A stretch of 64,000 bases of DNA from Endozoicomonas sp. G2_1 (lineage in GTDB: Bacteria > Pseudomonadota > Gammaproteobacteria > Enterobacterales > Alteromonadaceae): assembly GCF_017744155.1 (NCBI RefSeq), contig NZ_JAGHQT010000007.1, positions 117,353 through 181,352 on the forward strand. Direction: 5' to 3'. Of this stretch, positions 8,787 to 18,087 are shown in pieces (position 1 is the first letter of the stretch; the number at the start of each line of letters is the position of its first letter). Under the pieces are notes generated by a model. That model did not search any database, was not told the origin of the DNA, and saw only the letters and a list, made by a program, of their open reading frames with translations. Made by a program: the position numbers and the translations under genes.

Positions 8787-9452
8787 CTAGATGTTGAGTA
8801 ACCAGCTCATCACTTTTTTTATCATGGCTTCAATTGGCAACCAGTCGATATCATCGACGGCGACCGCGAGGTGACGATATTCTATTTGGGTAAATAAGGT
8901 CAACATAATTTCAGCATGTGTTTCTGCGTCAGCAGGAGCTAAATGTTGACACATACGGACAAAAGGCTCCCTTAGTGCTAACCAATGCTTGTCGGCTAAA
9001 TCGGCTAATTCTGGCGCTCTGTGTACTTCAGTGAATAGTAGCTGTTCTACCGCCAGAGAAGTCGGCTCATGGCGTAATTTATTGTCGATGTACGCGCGTG
9101 CCATTGAGGTCAACTGCGTAGCGATCTCAAGTCTTGTTTCAGCGTTTACTGACTGGTCTAACGAAATCTCGCTAAGTGCATCAAAAGTCTGTTGCCATGC
9201 CGTCATCGCCGTTGCCATGATAGCGTTTGAATTGAGAATAAAAGCTTGTTGAATAAGCTCTTGAATATCTTTGAAATAATAGGTTGTCAGTGATAGTTGC
9301 AACTGCGCTTGTTGCGCTACGGCTCGGTGGGTTGTTCCTTTTATACCGTTTTGCGCTAGCACAATAATTGCTGCGTTTAGAATACTTTCTCGAGTGCGTT
9401 CTCCTTTGCTCCGTCGCTTGGGTTGCGCTTGCTGATCTTTATTTGCTGACAT
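8787..9452 (-). CDS. TetR-family transcriptional regulator
   Basis: A 221-residue repressor-type protein. The N-terminal helix-turn-helix is visible at about residues 17-62 (RTRESILNAAIIVLAQNGIKGTTHRAVAQQAQ, then LTTYYFKDIQEL), followed by an all-helical ligand-binding domain. It lies on the same strand as fadE, downstream of the fadE terminator and about 100 bp away, so it is probably transcribed separately. A role in fatty-acid control is possible from position only; the ligand is unknown. Confidence 0.85.
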   Translation of the reverse strand: MSANKDQQAQPKRRSKGERTRESILNAAIIVLAQNGIKGTTHRAVAQQAQLQLSLTTYYFKDIQELIQQAFILNSNAIMATAMTAWQQTFDALSEISLDQSVNAETRLEIATQLTSMARAYIDNKLRHEPTSLAVEQLLFTEVHRAPELADLADKHWLALREPFVRMCQHLAPADAETHAEIMLTLFTQIEYRHLAVAVDDIDWLPIEAMIKKVMSWLLNI

Positions 9453-9506
9453 GCTAGTAGTAAAATTATGTTCGAATAATTCAATAGTAACAGTTTTTTC
9501 AGCAAA

Positions 9507-9535
9507 TAAAAAAGCCCTGTAATAACAGGGCTTTT
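9507..9535 (-). terminator. Terminator after fadE
   Basis: AAAAGCCCTGT, a 4-nt loop, and ACAGGGCTTTT form an 11-bp stem. Read on the minus strand it is followed by TTTTTTATTT, fitting termination of fadE transcription just past its stop at 9553. Confidence 0.85.
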
Positions 9536-9552
9536 GTGATTTCTAGGACGAA

Positions 9553-12009
9553 CTAAGCGGCGTTTTTCTTAGTTTCTGTCATGAGTAATGACTTGTCAGC
9601 AGCAAGCTCGATTGGGTCGAAATCGTCAACGTCGATGACGGCTTTGCGAGCTACTTCAGTTTTGCTAAGCAATTCAGCTTCTTGTGCAGTAATTGCGTTG
9701 GCAGCTAAACCTTTTTCTGCGACTAAGTCGAGACGGAAGAACGGCAGTTTTTCACCAGTCGCTTGACAAACTTTGTCAAAAATTGGTTCACAAGCCAAAA
9801 TATCGTCTAAGGTTTGCTCAAGTTGGCCTAAGATGTTGCCAGACTCACGAGTTAAGTATTGACCTTGACCAATACGGTTACGGCTTTCACTAGGCGTTTG
9901 TAAAATACGCGCAACTTTGTGCTCTGTGCGATCAGACGGCTTAGTTAACCAAGTGCCGAATGGGAAAATCACTAAGCGCAAGGCAACTGCAACGGCTTTG
10001 TTCGGGAAGTTACTAATGAGTTCGTCAATCGCTTGTTGAGCTTTGTATAGACTATCTTCTACCGCCCATTGCATTAGTGCGACATCGTCGCGTTGACGAC
10101 CTTCATCGTCGAAGCGCTTCAACGTTGCAGAAGCTAAGTATAGGTAACTTAGTACATCACCTAAGCGGGCTGAGATGCGTTCACGACGTTTCAAGTCGCC
10201 ACCAAGCGTTAGCATGGCGATATCTGACAGCATTGCAAGGTTAGAGCTAAAGCGGGTCATTAATTGATAGTAACGGCGGCTTTGATCTTTGTATGGTGCA
10301 GCCAAGAAGCGAGCGCCAGTTAAAGAGAACCACAAGCTGCGACAAATGTTGCTAATAGAGAAGCCAATGTGACCAAATAACGCGTGATCAAAGTCTTTTA
10401 AGCCTTGGCGTCTGTCTTCATTACCCGCCGCTTGAAGCTCGGCTAGTACATAAGGATGACAACGAATAGCACCTTGACCGTAAATAATCATGTTGCGGGT
10501 TAAGATGTTGGCACCTTCTACGGTAATTGCCACAGGTGCACCTTGGTAACCGCGAGCTAAGTAGTTATTTGGCCCCATACAAATACCTTTGCCACCGTGA
10601 ACGTCCATGGCATCGATAATTGATGAGCGCATTTTCTCAGTAAGGTGATATTTAGCAATTGCAGACACTACAGATGGTTTTTCACCTAAGTCGATTGCAC
10701 CTGTAGACATGGTAGTCACCGCGTCCATTAAGTAAGCGTTACCACCTAAACGAGCCAGTGCTTCTTCAACACCTTCCATTTTACCGATAGGTAATTTGAA
10801 TTGACGGCGAATTCGACTATAAGCACCGGTTGCCAAAGCGACAGACTTAATGCCACCAGCACTGTTAGAAGGCAAGGTAATAGCACGGCCTACTGACAAA
10901 CACTCAACCAGCATACGCCAGCCTTGACCCGCCATTTTAGGACCACCAATAATGAAGTCTAGTGGTACGAAAACGTCTTTACCTTGAGTAGGACCGTTTT
11001 GGAACGGAACGTTCAATGGGAAGTGACGACGACCGGTAATAACACCGTCTAAGTCAGTTGGGATTAACGCACAAGTAATACCTAAATCGACAGTATCACC
11101 TAATAAACCATCTGGATCTTGTAGTTTAAACGCCAAGCCTAACACTGTCGCAACTGGTGCTAAGGTAATGTAACGCTTGTCCCATGTTAGGCGCATACCT
11201 AATACTTCTTCACCGTTAAACTCACCGCGACACACGACACCAAAATCTGGAATAGCACCGGCATCTGAACCCGCTTCAGGGCTAGTTAATGCGAAACAAG
11301 GGATTTCTTCACCACGTGCTAAACGCGGTAGGTAGTGATCTTGCTGCTCTTTAGTACCATAGTGCTGCAACAATTCACCTGGGCCCAATGAATTAGGCAC
11401 GCCGACGGTGCTTGCTAGTACGCTGCTAGCACCGGTAAGTTTTTGTAGAACACGTGATTGCGCGTAGGCACAAAACTCAAGACCGCCATATTGCTTTTTG
11501 ATGATCATGGCAAAGAACTTGTTGTCTTTTAAGTATTGCCAAACTTCTGGTGACATATCGGCGCGATCATGAGTTGTGTGCCAGTCGTCAACCATGCGAC
11601 AAACTTCTTCAACTGGACCATCTAAAAACGCTTGCTCTTCAGCGCTTAAACGAGGTTGAGGAAAGTTGTGTAGTTTTTTCCAATCAGGGTTACCGCGGAA
11701 TAAGTCTGACTCGAACCAAGTCGTGCCGGCATCAAGCGCTTCTTGTTCAGTGCGAGACATTTGCGGCATGATACCGCGGAACAAATCAAGTAATGGCTTA
11801 CTGATGTACTGTTGACGAAAACTGGTCATGTTTAATGGTACCGCTAACGCGGCAAACACTAACCAACCAAAGATAGAGACAACATTGTAAAAGCTGCCAA
11901 TAAGCATAAGTACAGCAAATAACGCTGTATAGGTAGAAAGAGAGGCTCGAGAATAAGCCATATAGCCACTGAGGGCTAGTGCACTAATTATCCAAATTAA
12001 AGTATCCAC
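9553..12009 (-). CDS. fadE: Acyl-CoA dehydrogenase FadE
   Basis: Catalyses the first, FAD-dependent step of fatty acid beta-oxidation, forming trans-2-enoyl-CoA. The 818 residues match the long FadE type (E. coli about 814), not the 380-residue acyl-CoA dehydrogenases. Visible in order: two N-terminal membrane helices (about 2-50); the dehydrogenase N-terminal domain ([19 protein letters not shown]); the middle domain with [14 protein letters not shown]; the catalytic region [23 protein letters not shown] around residue 470; and the FadE-specific C-terminal domain. The upstream region carries a FadR-like operator, which suggests repression when acyl-CoA is low. Confidence 0.94.
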   Translation of the reverse strand: MDTLIWIISALALSGYMAYSRASLSTYTALFAVLMLIGSFYNVVSIFGWLVFAALAVPLNMTSFRQQYISKPLLDLFRGIMPQMSRTEQEALDAGTTWFESDLFRGNPDWKKLHNFPQPRLSAEEQAFLDGPVEEVCRMVDDWHTTHDRADMSPEVWQYLKDNKFFAMIIKKQYGGLEFCAYAQSRVLQKLTGASSVLASTVGVPNSLGPGELLQHYGTKEQQDHYLPRLARGEEIPCFALTSPEAGSDAGAIPDFGVVCRGEFNGEEVLGMRLTWDKRYITLAPVATVLGLAFKLQDPDGLLGDTVDLGITCALIPTDLDGVITGRRHFPLNVPFQNGPTQGKDVFVPLDFIIGGPKMAGQGWRMLVECLSVGRAITLPSNSAGGIKSVALATGAYSRIRRQFKLPIGKMEGVEEALARLGGNAYLMDAVTTMSTGAIDLGEKPSVVSAIAKYHLTEKMRSSIIDAMDVHGGKGICMGPNNYLARGYQGAPVAITVEGANILTRNMIIYGQGAIRCHPYVLAELQAAGNEDRRQGLKDFDHALFGHIGFSISNICRSLWFSLTGARFLAAPYKDQSRRYYQLMTRFSSNLAMLSDIAMLTLGGDLKRRERISARLGDVLSYLYLASATLKRFDDEGRQRDDVALMQWAVEDSLYKAQQAIDELISNFPNKAVAVALRLVIFPFGTWLTKPSDRTEHKVARILQTPSESRNRIGQGQYLTRESGNILGQLEQTLDDILACEPIFDKVCQATGEKLPFFRLDLVAEKGLAANAITAQEAELLSKTEVARKAVIDVDDFDPIELAADKSLLMTETKKNAA

Positions 12010-12027
12010 AAATACTCCTTAACACAT

Positions 12028-12046
12028 AAGAGGTCAGACCACATGA
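12028..12046. promoter_or_regulatory. FadR-like operator upstream of fadE
   Basis: AAGAGGTCAGACCACAT contains the perfect palindrome GGTCAGACC (12032-12040), the core of the gammaproteobacterial FadR site (TGGTCNGACCA). It sits 22-30 bp upstream of the fadE start. Binding by FadR is inferred from the motif and its location. Confidence 0.65.
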
Positions 12047-12170
12047 TTTAAGAGTAATCGTTAATTGCGATAATTTCAAATATTTTTTTCATCAGATGAA
12101 TTTTATTTATCTATGGAATGTTAAGATAATCGCAACAACACACACGGTTTTATAGAGGATTGAATTCACT

Positions 12171-12989
12171 ATGTGTGAACTCTTGGCGATGAGCGCTAAC
12201 GTACCAACTGATATTTGCTTTAGTTTTTCGGGATTGATGCAACGAGGCGGCAATACTGGCCCACATAAAGATGGTTGGGGCGTGACCTTTTATGAAGGTA
12301 AAGGCTATCGCAGTTTTAAAGACCCGCTGCCAAGTGCGCAGTCACCCATTGCTAAACTTGTTACTGAATATCCGATTAAGAGCCAATCTGTTTTGTGCCA
12401 TATTCGGCAAGCCAATTCTGGCGCGGTGAGTTTAGAAAACACCCATCCGTTTACGCGACAAATTTGGGGTCGTCACTGGACATATGCTCACAATGGCCAG
12501 CTCAAAGATTTTAAACAAGCATTGCCAGTTAAGTATCATTTGCCGGTTGGTGACACCGACAGTGAACACGCTTTTTGTTGGTTGCTCGACCAATTACACG
12601 TCAAATATGGCAATGAACCAGCTAAAACAGAGCGTGTTTTTGAATTTGTCGCTGAGCTATGTGAAAAGATTAATAAGCTCGGTGTTTTTAATTTAATTTT
12701 AACTAATGGCGATCAACTTTTCGCATATTGTGCCAATAACTTACATTGGTTAACGCGCAGAGCGCCCTTTGGACAGGCGAGCTTGATTGATGCTGAAATG
12801 AGTGTTGATTTTCAACAGGAAACGACACCCAATGACATCGTTACCGTAATAGCCACACAACCATTAACCGATGATGAAAATTGGCACAAAATGATGCCAG
12901 GGCAGTGGCAATTGTTTTGCCAGGGCGAGCAGTTAGCTTCGGGGCAGGTCGTGAGCACTTATCACGAACCCTACCTTGTTTGTGAGTAA
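12171..12989 (+). CDS. Class II glutamine amidotransferase (YafJ-like)
   Basis: A 272-residue cytoplasmic protein of the Ntn-hydrolase type. The nucleophile is Cys2 (MCELLAMSA), exposed after Met removal; RGGNTGPHKDGWG, CHIRQANSG and YAHNGQL are the conserved glutaminase-pocket motifs. It is a stand-alone glutaminase domain with no synthase domain, so its acceptor is unknown. AGAGGA precedes the ATG. It is divergent from fadE and convergent with the DUF3108 gene. Confidence 0.85.
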   Translation: MCELLAMSANVPTDICFSFSGLMQRGGNTGPHKDGWGVTFYEGKGYRSFKDPLPSAQSPIAKLVTEYPIKSQSVLCHIRQANSGAVSLENTHPFTRQIWGRHWTYAHNGQLKDFKQALPVKYHLPVGDTDSEHAFCWLLDQLHVKYGNEPAKTERVFEFVAELCEKINKLGVFNLILTNGDQLFAYCANNLHWLTRRAPFGQASLIDAEMSVDFQQETTPNDIVTVIATQPLTDDENWHKMMPGQWQLFCQGEQLASGQVVSTYHEPYLVCE

Positions 12990-12993
12990 GTCG

Positions 12994-13791
12994 CTATTGA
13001 GTAAATTCAATCAGTTCAGCTTTGAACTCTTCGTCTTTATTTTTAATTTGCTGAATTTTCACTAACATGTAGTCGAGCTCGGGGGCAAACCAAACGTAGG
13101 TGACTTTGCGCTTGCGTTTAACTTCGCGTTTGTAACGGACGGCTTTTATTTCACCGTAGGGTAAGGTAATAGTTTCTTCAAGATCGAATTGATAACTGCG
13201 CTCTTTAATATTGCCCTTGCCAGAAAACGTTGTATAGCTAAATTCAGTTGATGTTGGCTGAGTTAACAAATTGACCCGTTGTTGTAGGTGATAACTCAAC
13301 GGATCTTGAATTGCTTGGCTGTAATCGAGTGTTAGTTGTTCATTTTTCAGTTGGTTTTTGACCACGCCCTGATCTTGGGCAAATAACCAGTGATAGTACT
13401 TGTTTGGTCCTGTCCCTGAGCGCTGAAAACTGTATTCGAGTGGTATTACCCGTTGTTGTTCAAGTTTTACTTTACTGAGCTCTTGGCGTTTGTCCGATAA
13501 AATAAACCATTTCATATCGGTGTCATAGCTAAATTCAGCACTGTGATTGTCGAGATATTTTAGTTTGCGCTGACCCGTGCCTAAATCTTTTTTGCCACGA
13601 GATATTTTGTATTTTGCCTCAAAAGCAGGGATTAACTGGTGAATCTCTTTTACCGAACTTGATACTTGCTCATTGGCGAGTTCGTTACTTACAGATAGTG
13701 CTGATGCAGCCGATGGCAATAATAAGTTTGGCAGTAGTAATAGTGAAGTGACTATCGTTGAACGAGAAAGTAGAGCAAGCTTAAAATTCAT
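12994..13791 (-). CDS. DUF3108 periplasmic protein
   Basis: A 265-residue exported protein with a signal peptide (about 1-32, ending SAASALS). It has the DUF3108 pattern: AFEAKYKISRGKKDLGTGQRKL at the start, LEYSFQRSGTG in the middle, and a final YVWFAPELDYMLVKIQQIKN motif. Function is unknown; the family is predicted to be a beta-rich envelope protein. It lies downstream of purN on the same strand, separated by 94 bp. Confidence 0.78.
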   Translation of the reverse strand: MNFKLALLSRSTIVTSLLLLPNLLLPSAASALSVSNELANEQVSSSVKEIHQLIPAFEAKYKISRGKKDLGTGQRKLKYLDNHSAEFSYDTDMKWFILSDKRQELSKVKLEQQRVIPLEYSFQRSGTGPNKYYHWLFAQDQGVVKNQLKNEQLTLDYSQAIQDPLSYHLQQRVNLLTQPTSTEFSYTTFSGKGNIKERSYQFDLEETITLPYGEIKAVRYKREVKRKRKVTYVWFAPELDYMLVKIQQIKNKDEEFKAELIEFTQ

Positions 13792-13885
13792 TTATATACC
13801 TCGTTATGAAGACAGTAATTTAAGTGATCTCAGTTAATGTGGTTGAGCACTCACTGAGATCGTTGATGATGGCTTATGATAGTTA

Positions 13886-14569
13886 TTAAGTGTCGTCGTT
13901 GGCATACCCGCCCGTTGGCAAAATTGCACCATCAAGCTCTGCGTTACCAGCAACCATTTTCAGTCTATTTTGACCAAACCACTTTACCACTAGAGGGTAA
14001 ATACGGTGTTCTTGCTCGTGGACACGACCCGCTAACACCTGTTCATCGTCTTCAGGGAAAACTGGTACCTTAGCTTGTAAAATGACTGGACCACCATCTA
14101 ACTCTTCGGTAACAAAGTGAACACTGACCCCATGCTCTTTATCAGCGGCGTCAATCGCTCTCTGATGAGTATGCAAACCTTGGTACTTAGGCAACAAAGA
14201 CGGGTGAATGTTCAACATTTTTCCCAAATAATGTTGGACAAATGTCGGTGTTAAAATACGCATAAAGCCCGCTAGCACAACTAGATCAGGCTGATGCTGA
14301 TCAATTTGCTCAGCTAATGCACTATCGTAAGCTTCGCGGCTGTCAAAATCTCGATGAGATAGACAAGCCTGAGCAATGCCAGCCTGCTGAGCGCGTGTTA
14401 AGCCGTAAGCATCGGCTTTATTGGAGATCACCGCAACAATTTCAATTGGGTAGCTAGGGCAATTGCAAGCGTCGATCAACGCTTGCAAATTACTACCACT
14501 ACCAGAAATTAATACCACTACGCGTTTTTTTGACAGGCTTTGTACGTTTTCTGTTTGAGAAGTTATCAT
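13886..14569 (-). CDS. purN: Phosphoribosylglycinamide formyltransferase
   Basis: Transfers formyl from 10-formyl-THF to GAR, the third step of purine synthesis. Visible motifs are VVLISGSGSNLQALID at the phosphate-binding N-terminus; AGFMRILTPTFVQHYLGKMLNIHPSLLPKYQGLHTHQRAI with the catalytic Asn and His; and HGVSVHFVTEELDGGPVILQ with the catalytic Asp. The length is 227 residues, with about 12 extra at each end compared with E. coli PurN (212). It follows purM by 22 bp and is surely co-transcribed. Confidence 0.95.
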   Translation of the reverse strand: MITSQTENVQSLSKKRVVVLISGSGSNLQALIDACNCPSYPIEIVAVISNKADAYGLTRAQQAGIAQACLSHRDFDSREAYDSALAEQIDQHQPDLVVLAGFMRILTPTFVQHYLGKMLNIHPSLLPKYQGLHTHQRAIDAADKEHGVSVHFVTEELDGGPVILQAKVPVFPEDDEQVLAGRVHEQEHRIYPLVVKWFGQNRLKMVAGNAELDGAILPTGGYANDDT

Positions 14570-14591
14570 TTTTCTTAATCGCTTATTTCAA

Positions 14592-15632
14592 TTATTTAAT
14601 GATAACTTGTTCTTCTTGATCGCCTTGCTGCTTGATTTCACCAATGTGCCAAGCATTTTCACCGTGCTGGTTTAAAATGTTTAAGCTGGTTTCAACTTGC
14701 TCTGCAGGAACGGCGATGATCATACCAACACCACAGTTAAAGGTGCGGTACATTTCATGGCGTGTAATGTTGCCCTGCTCTTGTAACCAGTTGAAAATTT
14801 CTGGCCATTGCCAGCTGCTTTCGTTAATTACCGCTTGAGCGTCACTTGGTAATACGCGCGGAATATTCTCCCAAAAACCGCCGCCAGTAATGTGAGACAA
14901 TGCGTGGACATCAACTTCTTTCAATAGCGCTAGCACTGATTTTACGTAAATTTTAGTTGGTGCTAATAAATGTTCAGCCAGCGGTTTACCATTGAGTAAC
15001 TCGGCAGTGTCGGTGTCGTTTACTTCTAACACTTTGCGAATCAGTGAAAAGCCGTTCGAGTGAGGGCCACTTGCGGCCAGTGCAATCAGTTGATCGCCAG
15101 CAGCTACTTTACTGCCGTCAAGTAAGCGAGATTTTTCAGCAACACCGACACAAAAACCAGCAATATCGTAATCACCTTGGTGATACATACCTGGCATTTC
15201 GGCTGTTTCACCGCCGACTAAAGCACAGCCAGATTGAACACAACCTTCAGCAATCCCTGAAACAACATTTGAAGCAACGTCGACGTCTAATTTTGCCGTT
15301 GCGTAGTAATCGAGGAAAAATAGCGGCTCAGCACCTTGCACAATTAAATCGTTAACGCACATAGCAACTAAGTCTATGCCTACGGTGTCGTGTTTGTTTA
15401 AGTCGATTGCTAAGCGCAATTTAGTACCGACACCATCGGTTCCCGCAACCAATACCGGCTCTTTATAGCCTGTTGGCAATTGACAAACTGAGCCAAACCC
15501 GCCTAAGCCACCCATAACTTCTGGGCGTGTTGTGCGCTTTACCGCACCCTTAATATTTTCAACTAACGCATTACCAGCGTCGATATCAACACCAGCGTCT
15601 TTGTAGCTTAATGATTGTTTTTGCTCGCTCAC
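14592..15632 (-). CDS. purM: Phosphoribosylformylglycinamidine cyclo-ligase (AIR synthetase)
   Basis: Forms aminoimidazole ribotide from FGAM with ATP, the fifth step of purine synthesis. The 346 residues equal the family length. Motifs include [66 protein letters not shown], and [16 protein letters not shown]. It is the first gene of the purMN operon. A clear PurR box was not found in the 200-bp upstream region. Confidence 0.96.
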   Translation of the reverse strand: MSEQKQSLSYKDAGVDIDAGNALVENIKGAVKRTTRPEVMGGLGGFGSVCQLPTGYKEPVLVAGTDGVGTKLRLAIDLNKHDTVGIDLVAMCVNDLIVQGAEPLFFLDYYATAKLDVDVASNVVSGIAEGCVQSGCALVGGETAEMPGMYHQGDYDIAGFCVGVAEKSRLLDGSKVAAGDQLIALAASGPHSNGFSLIRKVLEVNDTDTAELLNGKPLAEHLLAPTKIYVKSVLALLKEVDVHALSHITGGGFWENIPRVLPSDAQAVINESSWQWPEIFNWLQEQGNITRHEMYRTFNCGVGMIIAVPAEQVETSLNILNQHGENAWHIGEIKQQGDQEEQVIIK

Positions 15633-15844
15633 GAGAACCTCAATTGTTGGCAGATGGAAATCGGCGCTTATTCTATCAGCGCTTAGCCCAATAAAACACC
15701 GGATTTATTAATTATTTTTCGATAAATAAAAATTGGCTAATTAAACTTATCCAAGGCGATAACTAGTGTGATAAGATCCATGATCTGTATATCATTTTGC
15801 TCTCACAAACGATTAAATATTGCGTATCAATTTAGGCGAAGGTG

Positions 15845-17098
15845 ATGAAATTTAGGTTGTTTTTATCTGCTGTTAGTGTTTCTTTGGCATTGGTTTTTAG
15901 TCTAGTTTCAAGCCTAGCTTGGAATTTAGTGCTTAACGCAATGTTAATACCTACTGCCAGTGCCGTCGAAGTCACTGATCTCTATCAAGCTAAAGTACTG
16001 GCTACTGGTCAGAAAAGCGATACAGCGCTTAAAAAAGCAATGGCCGAAGTTTTGGTCAAGGTCGGGGGGCAGCTCGATGTTGTTAAACAGCCTTTAATGG
16101 CCCAAGCACTGCGTAAGCCTAGAAGCTATCTAGTTCGTTTTCGCTACCAGACCGAGCAACAGCAAAGTTTTCTTATTGCTGATTTTGATGCCAACAAAAT
16201 CAATAGTTTATTCAAACAAGCTGATCTAGCGATTTGGGGAAACTTACGACCACAAGTACTGGTTTGGTTGGTGGCGCAAGAAAACGGTGAACGCCAAGTA
16301 TTAGCTGATTCTACCGCCACTGATGCCAGCAGTATAGCCATGCTTGATCAAATTAAACAGTTTTCCACTCAGCGCGGCTTACCTGTGTTGTTGCCCTTGA
16401 TGGATTTAACCGACGCGACCGAGGTCGACTATCTCGATTTATGGGCGCGCTTTGCCGAGCCTATTATGGCATTTTCTGCCCGTTACCGACCAGAGGCAAC
16501 GGTTGTTATTCGGGTGTCAGATTATATTGCTCCAGAACCTATACCTGCACAAGTAGCTGAGCCAGCAACGGATCTAGAGGCTGATAAAACGAGCTTGCAA
16601 CCAAATGCCAATCAAGTTTTAGGCGCAGTAAACACTGATTCACTCGTGGTTGATAATCGACGTTGTGTTGTTTGTGAGCAAGAATGGCAAATGGATTGGA
16701 GTTTTATTGGTCAGCAGCAACGCTTTAGCCAGTCTTATCGGGGCAACGATAAAAAACAGTTATTAACTGAAGTACTCAACGATATTATTGATGACATTTA
16801 TCAACACTATGCGGCAACAACTAATGCCGAGCAAAAAGTATTGCTCGATGTTGCTAATGTCAGCGATCTAAAGCAATACATCAATATTACAGCGTTTTTG
16901 CAATCGCTATCGTCAGTACAGTCGGTGACCTTGGTCAGTGCTGTTGGTCAGCAAAGGCGTTTTGAAGTGGATATTATTGGTTCAAAGGAAGCACTGCTTG
17001 CGGCACTCAAGCTTAACCAGCAGTTGCGACAATATATTGATCCACTTGCACCTTACCGACCAGAGCAAGTGCCTGTGTTTATCTGGAGCGATCAATGA
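15845..17098 (+). CDS. DUF2066 exported protein
   Basis: A 417-residue protein with an N-terminal signal or anchor segment (about 8-40, ending ASAVEV) and the DUF2066 domain at residues 40-200 (DLYQAKVLATGQKSDTALKKAMAEVLVKVGG). CVVCEQ near residue 280 gives two cysteines. Function is unknown. It overlaps hda by 4 bp (ATGA), so the two are translationally coupled; this linkage is recurrent in gammaproteobacteria. The start is ATG 15845, with GTG directly before it as an alternative. Confidence 0.75.
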   Translation: MKFRLFLSAVSVSLALVFSLVSSLAWNLVLNAMLIPTASAVEVTDLYQAKVLATGQKSDTALKKAMAEVLVKVGGQLDVVKQPLMAQALRKPRSYLVRFRYQTEQQQSFLIADFDANKINSLFKQADLAIWGNLRPQVLVWLVAQENGERQVLADSTATDASSIAMLDQIKQFSTQRGLPVLLPLMDLTDATEVDYLDLWARFAEPIMAFSARYRPEATVVIRVSDYIAPEPIPAQVAEPATDLEADKTSLQPNANQVLGAVNTDSLVVDNRRCVVCEQEWQMDWSFIGQQQRFSQSYRGNDKKQLLTEVLNDIIDDIYQHYAATTNAEQKVLLDVANVSDLKQYINITAFLQSLSSVQSVTLVSAVGQQRRFEVDIIGSKEALLAALKLNQQLRQYIDPLAPYRPEQVPVFIWSDQ

Positions 17099-17805
17099 TT
17101 GAGCGAAGCCAACTAGCGCTTGCGGTTCAATTGCCTGACGATGAAACCTTTGACAGTTTTCAGTCACGCCAAAATCAACAAGTGGTGAGCCAACTCAAGC
17201 AGTTTATTTTAGCCACAGATGCCAGTCAGGGCTTTTATTTATCTGGGCCGCGAGGCGCAGGCAAATCACACTTACTGCACGCGTGCTGCGCGCAAGCAAC
17301 TGAGCTTGGTTTGAGCTCGGTTTGCCTATCTTTTTCTGAAATTGGTCAGCTTTCGATTGAAGTACTCGACGGCTTAGAGGCCATAGACCTAGTGTGTCTC
17401 GACGATATTCCAATCATCAACCAATTACCCGAGAAAGAAAGCTTGCAGTGGCAGCGAGCACTATTTGATTTATTCAATCGAATGTTTGAACACAATAAAA
17501 AGTTAGTGATGACCGGTGCCATTAATGCGCCCAATTTAGTCTTTAGCCTTGCCGATTTGCAATCGCGGTTGCGCTGGGGCGAAAGCGCTAGCTTAAAAGC
17601 ACTTACCGATGAAGATAAGCAAGTGATAATTAAATTGCGCGCCAAACATCGCGGTTTGATTATTACTGATGACGTTTGCCGCTTTTTACTCAATCACTTT
17701 ACGCGTGATATGAATAGCTTGATTAAAACATTAGATATTCTCGATAAGGCCTCTATTCAGGAACAGCGCAAAATTACGATTCCTTTTATTAAAGGTGTTT
17801 TGTGA
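17095..17805 (+). CDS. hda: DnaA regulatory inactivator Hda
   Basis: AAA+ protein homologous to DnaA domain III. With the beta clamp it stimulates hydrolysis of DnaA-ATP and prevents re-initiation of replication. The N-terminal QLALAVQLPDDETF holds the clamp-binding motif (QLALAV). Walker A is GPRGAGKSH (about residue 55), Walker B is LVCLDDI, and the arginine finger lies in QSRLRWG. The 236 residues match E. coli Hda (about 233). It overlaps the DUF2066 gene by 4 bp. Confidence 0.93.
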   Translation: MIERSQLALAVQLPDDETFDSFQSRQNQQVVSQLKQFILATDASQGFYLSGPRGAGKSHLLHACCAQATELGLSSVCLSFSEIGQLSIEVLDGLEAIDLVCLDDIPIINQLPEKESLQWQRALFDLFNRMFEHNKKLVMTGAINAPNLVFSLADLQSRLRWGESASLKALTDEDKQVIIKLRAKHRGLIITDDVCRFLLNHFTRDMNSLIKTLDILDKASIQEQRKITIPFIKGVL

Positions 17806-17839
17806 CAGAGTGAGTAACGCTTTAATGCGCTCTTCGCCA

Positions 17840-18050
17840 TCCATGAACATATACGCTCTTTGCCGTCCTTGCAACGCGTTATTGCCAACATGGACGTTGG
17901 TACTTAGGTTTCGTCGGGAACGTAAAACCTAACCGTTGATCCATAAACATATACGCTCTTTGCCATCCTTGGCACCACGTTATTGGCAACATGGACGTTG
18001 GTACTTAGGTTTCGTCGGGAACGTAAAACCTGACCGTTCATCCATAAACA
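17840..18050. repeat. 100-bp tandem repeat, two full copies and a start of a third
   Basis: A unit beginning CCATRAACATATACGCTCTT recurs at 17841 and 17941, and its first ten bases again at 18042, so the period is 100-101 bp. The copies differ at a few positions. Each contains two internal inverted repeats: CCAACATGGACGTTGG, and TTAGGTTT paired with AAACCT. There is no coding potential. It sits between hda and the terminator of the convergent lipoprotein gene, the kind of position where REP/BIME-like elements accumulate. Confidence 0.85.
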
Positions 18051-18051
18051 T

Positions 18052-18079
18052 AAAAGCCAATCTTTCGATTGGCTTTTTG
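18052..18079 (-). terminator. Bidirectional terminator
   Basis: AAAAGCCAATC, loop TTTC, then GATTGGCTTTT with T runs on both strands. It lies directly downstream of the lipoprotein gene (minus strand) and could also stop read-through from hda. Confidence 0.85.
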
Positions 18080-18087
18080 CTTTATTA

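Noticed and set aside
8787..9452. The TetR gene as dedicated fadE repressor
   Set aside because: It is downstream of fadE behind a terminator, and the fadE upstream region already has a FadR-type site. No evidence links the two.
15633..15841. PurR box before purM
   Set aside because: ACAAACGATTAAA only weakly resembles half of the PurR consensus and lies nearer the divergent DUF2066 gene.
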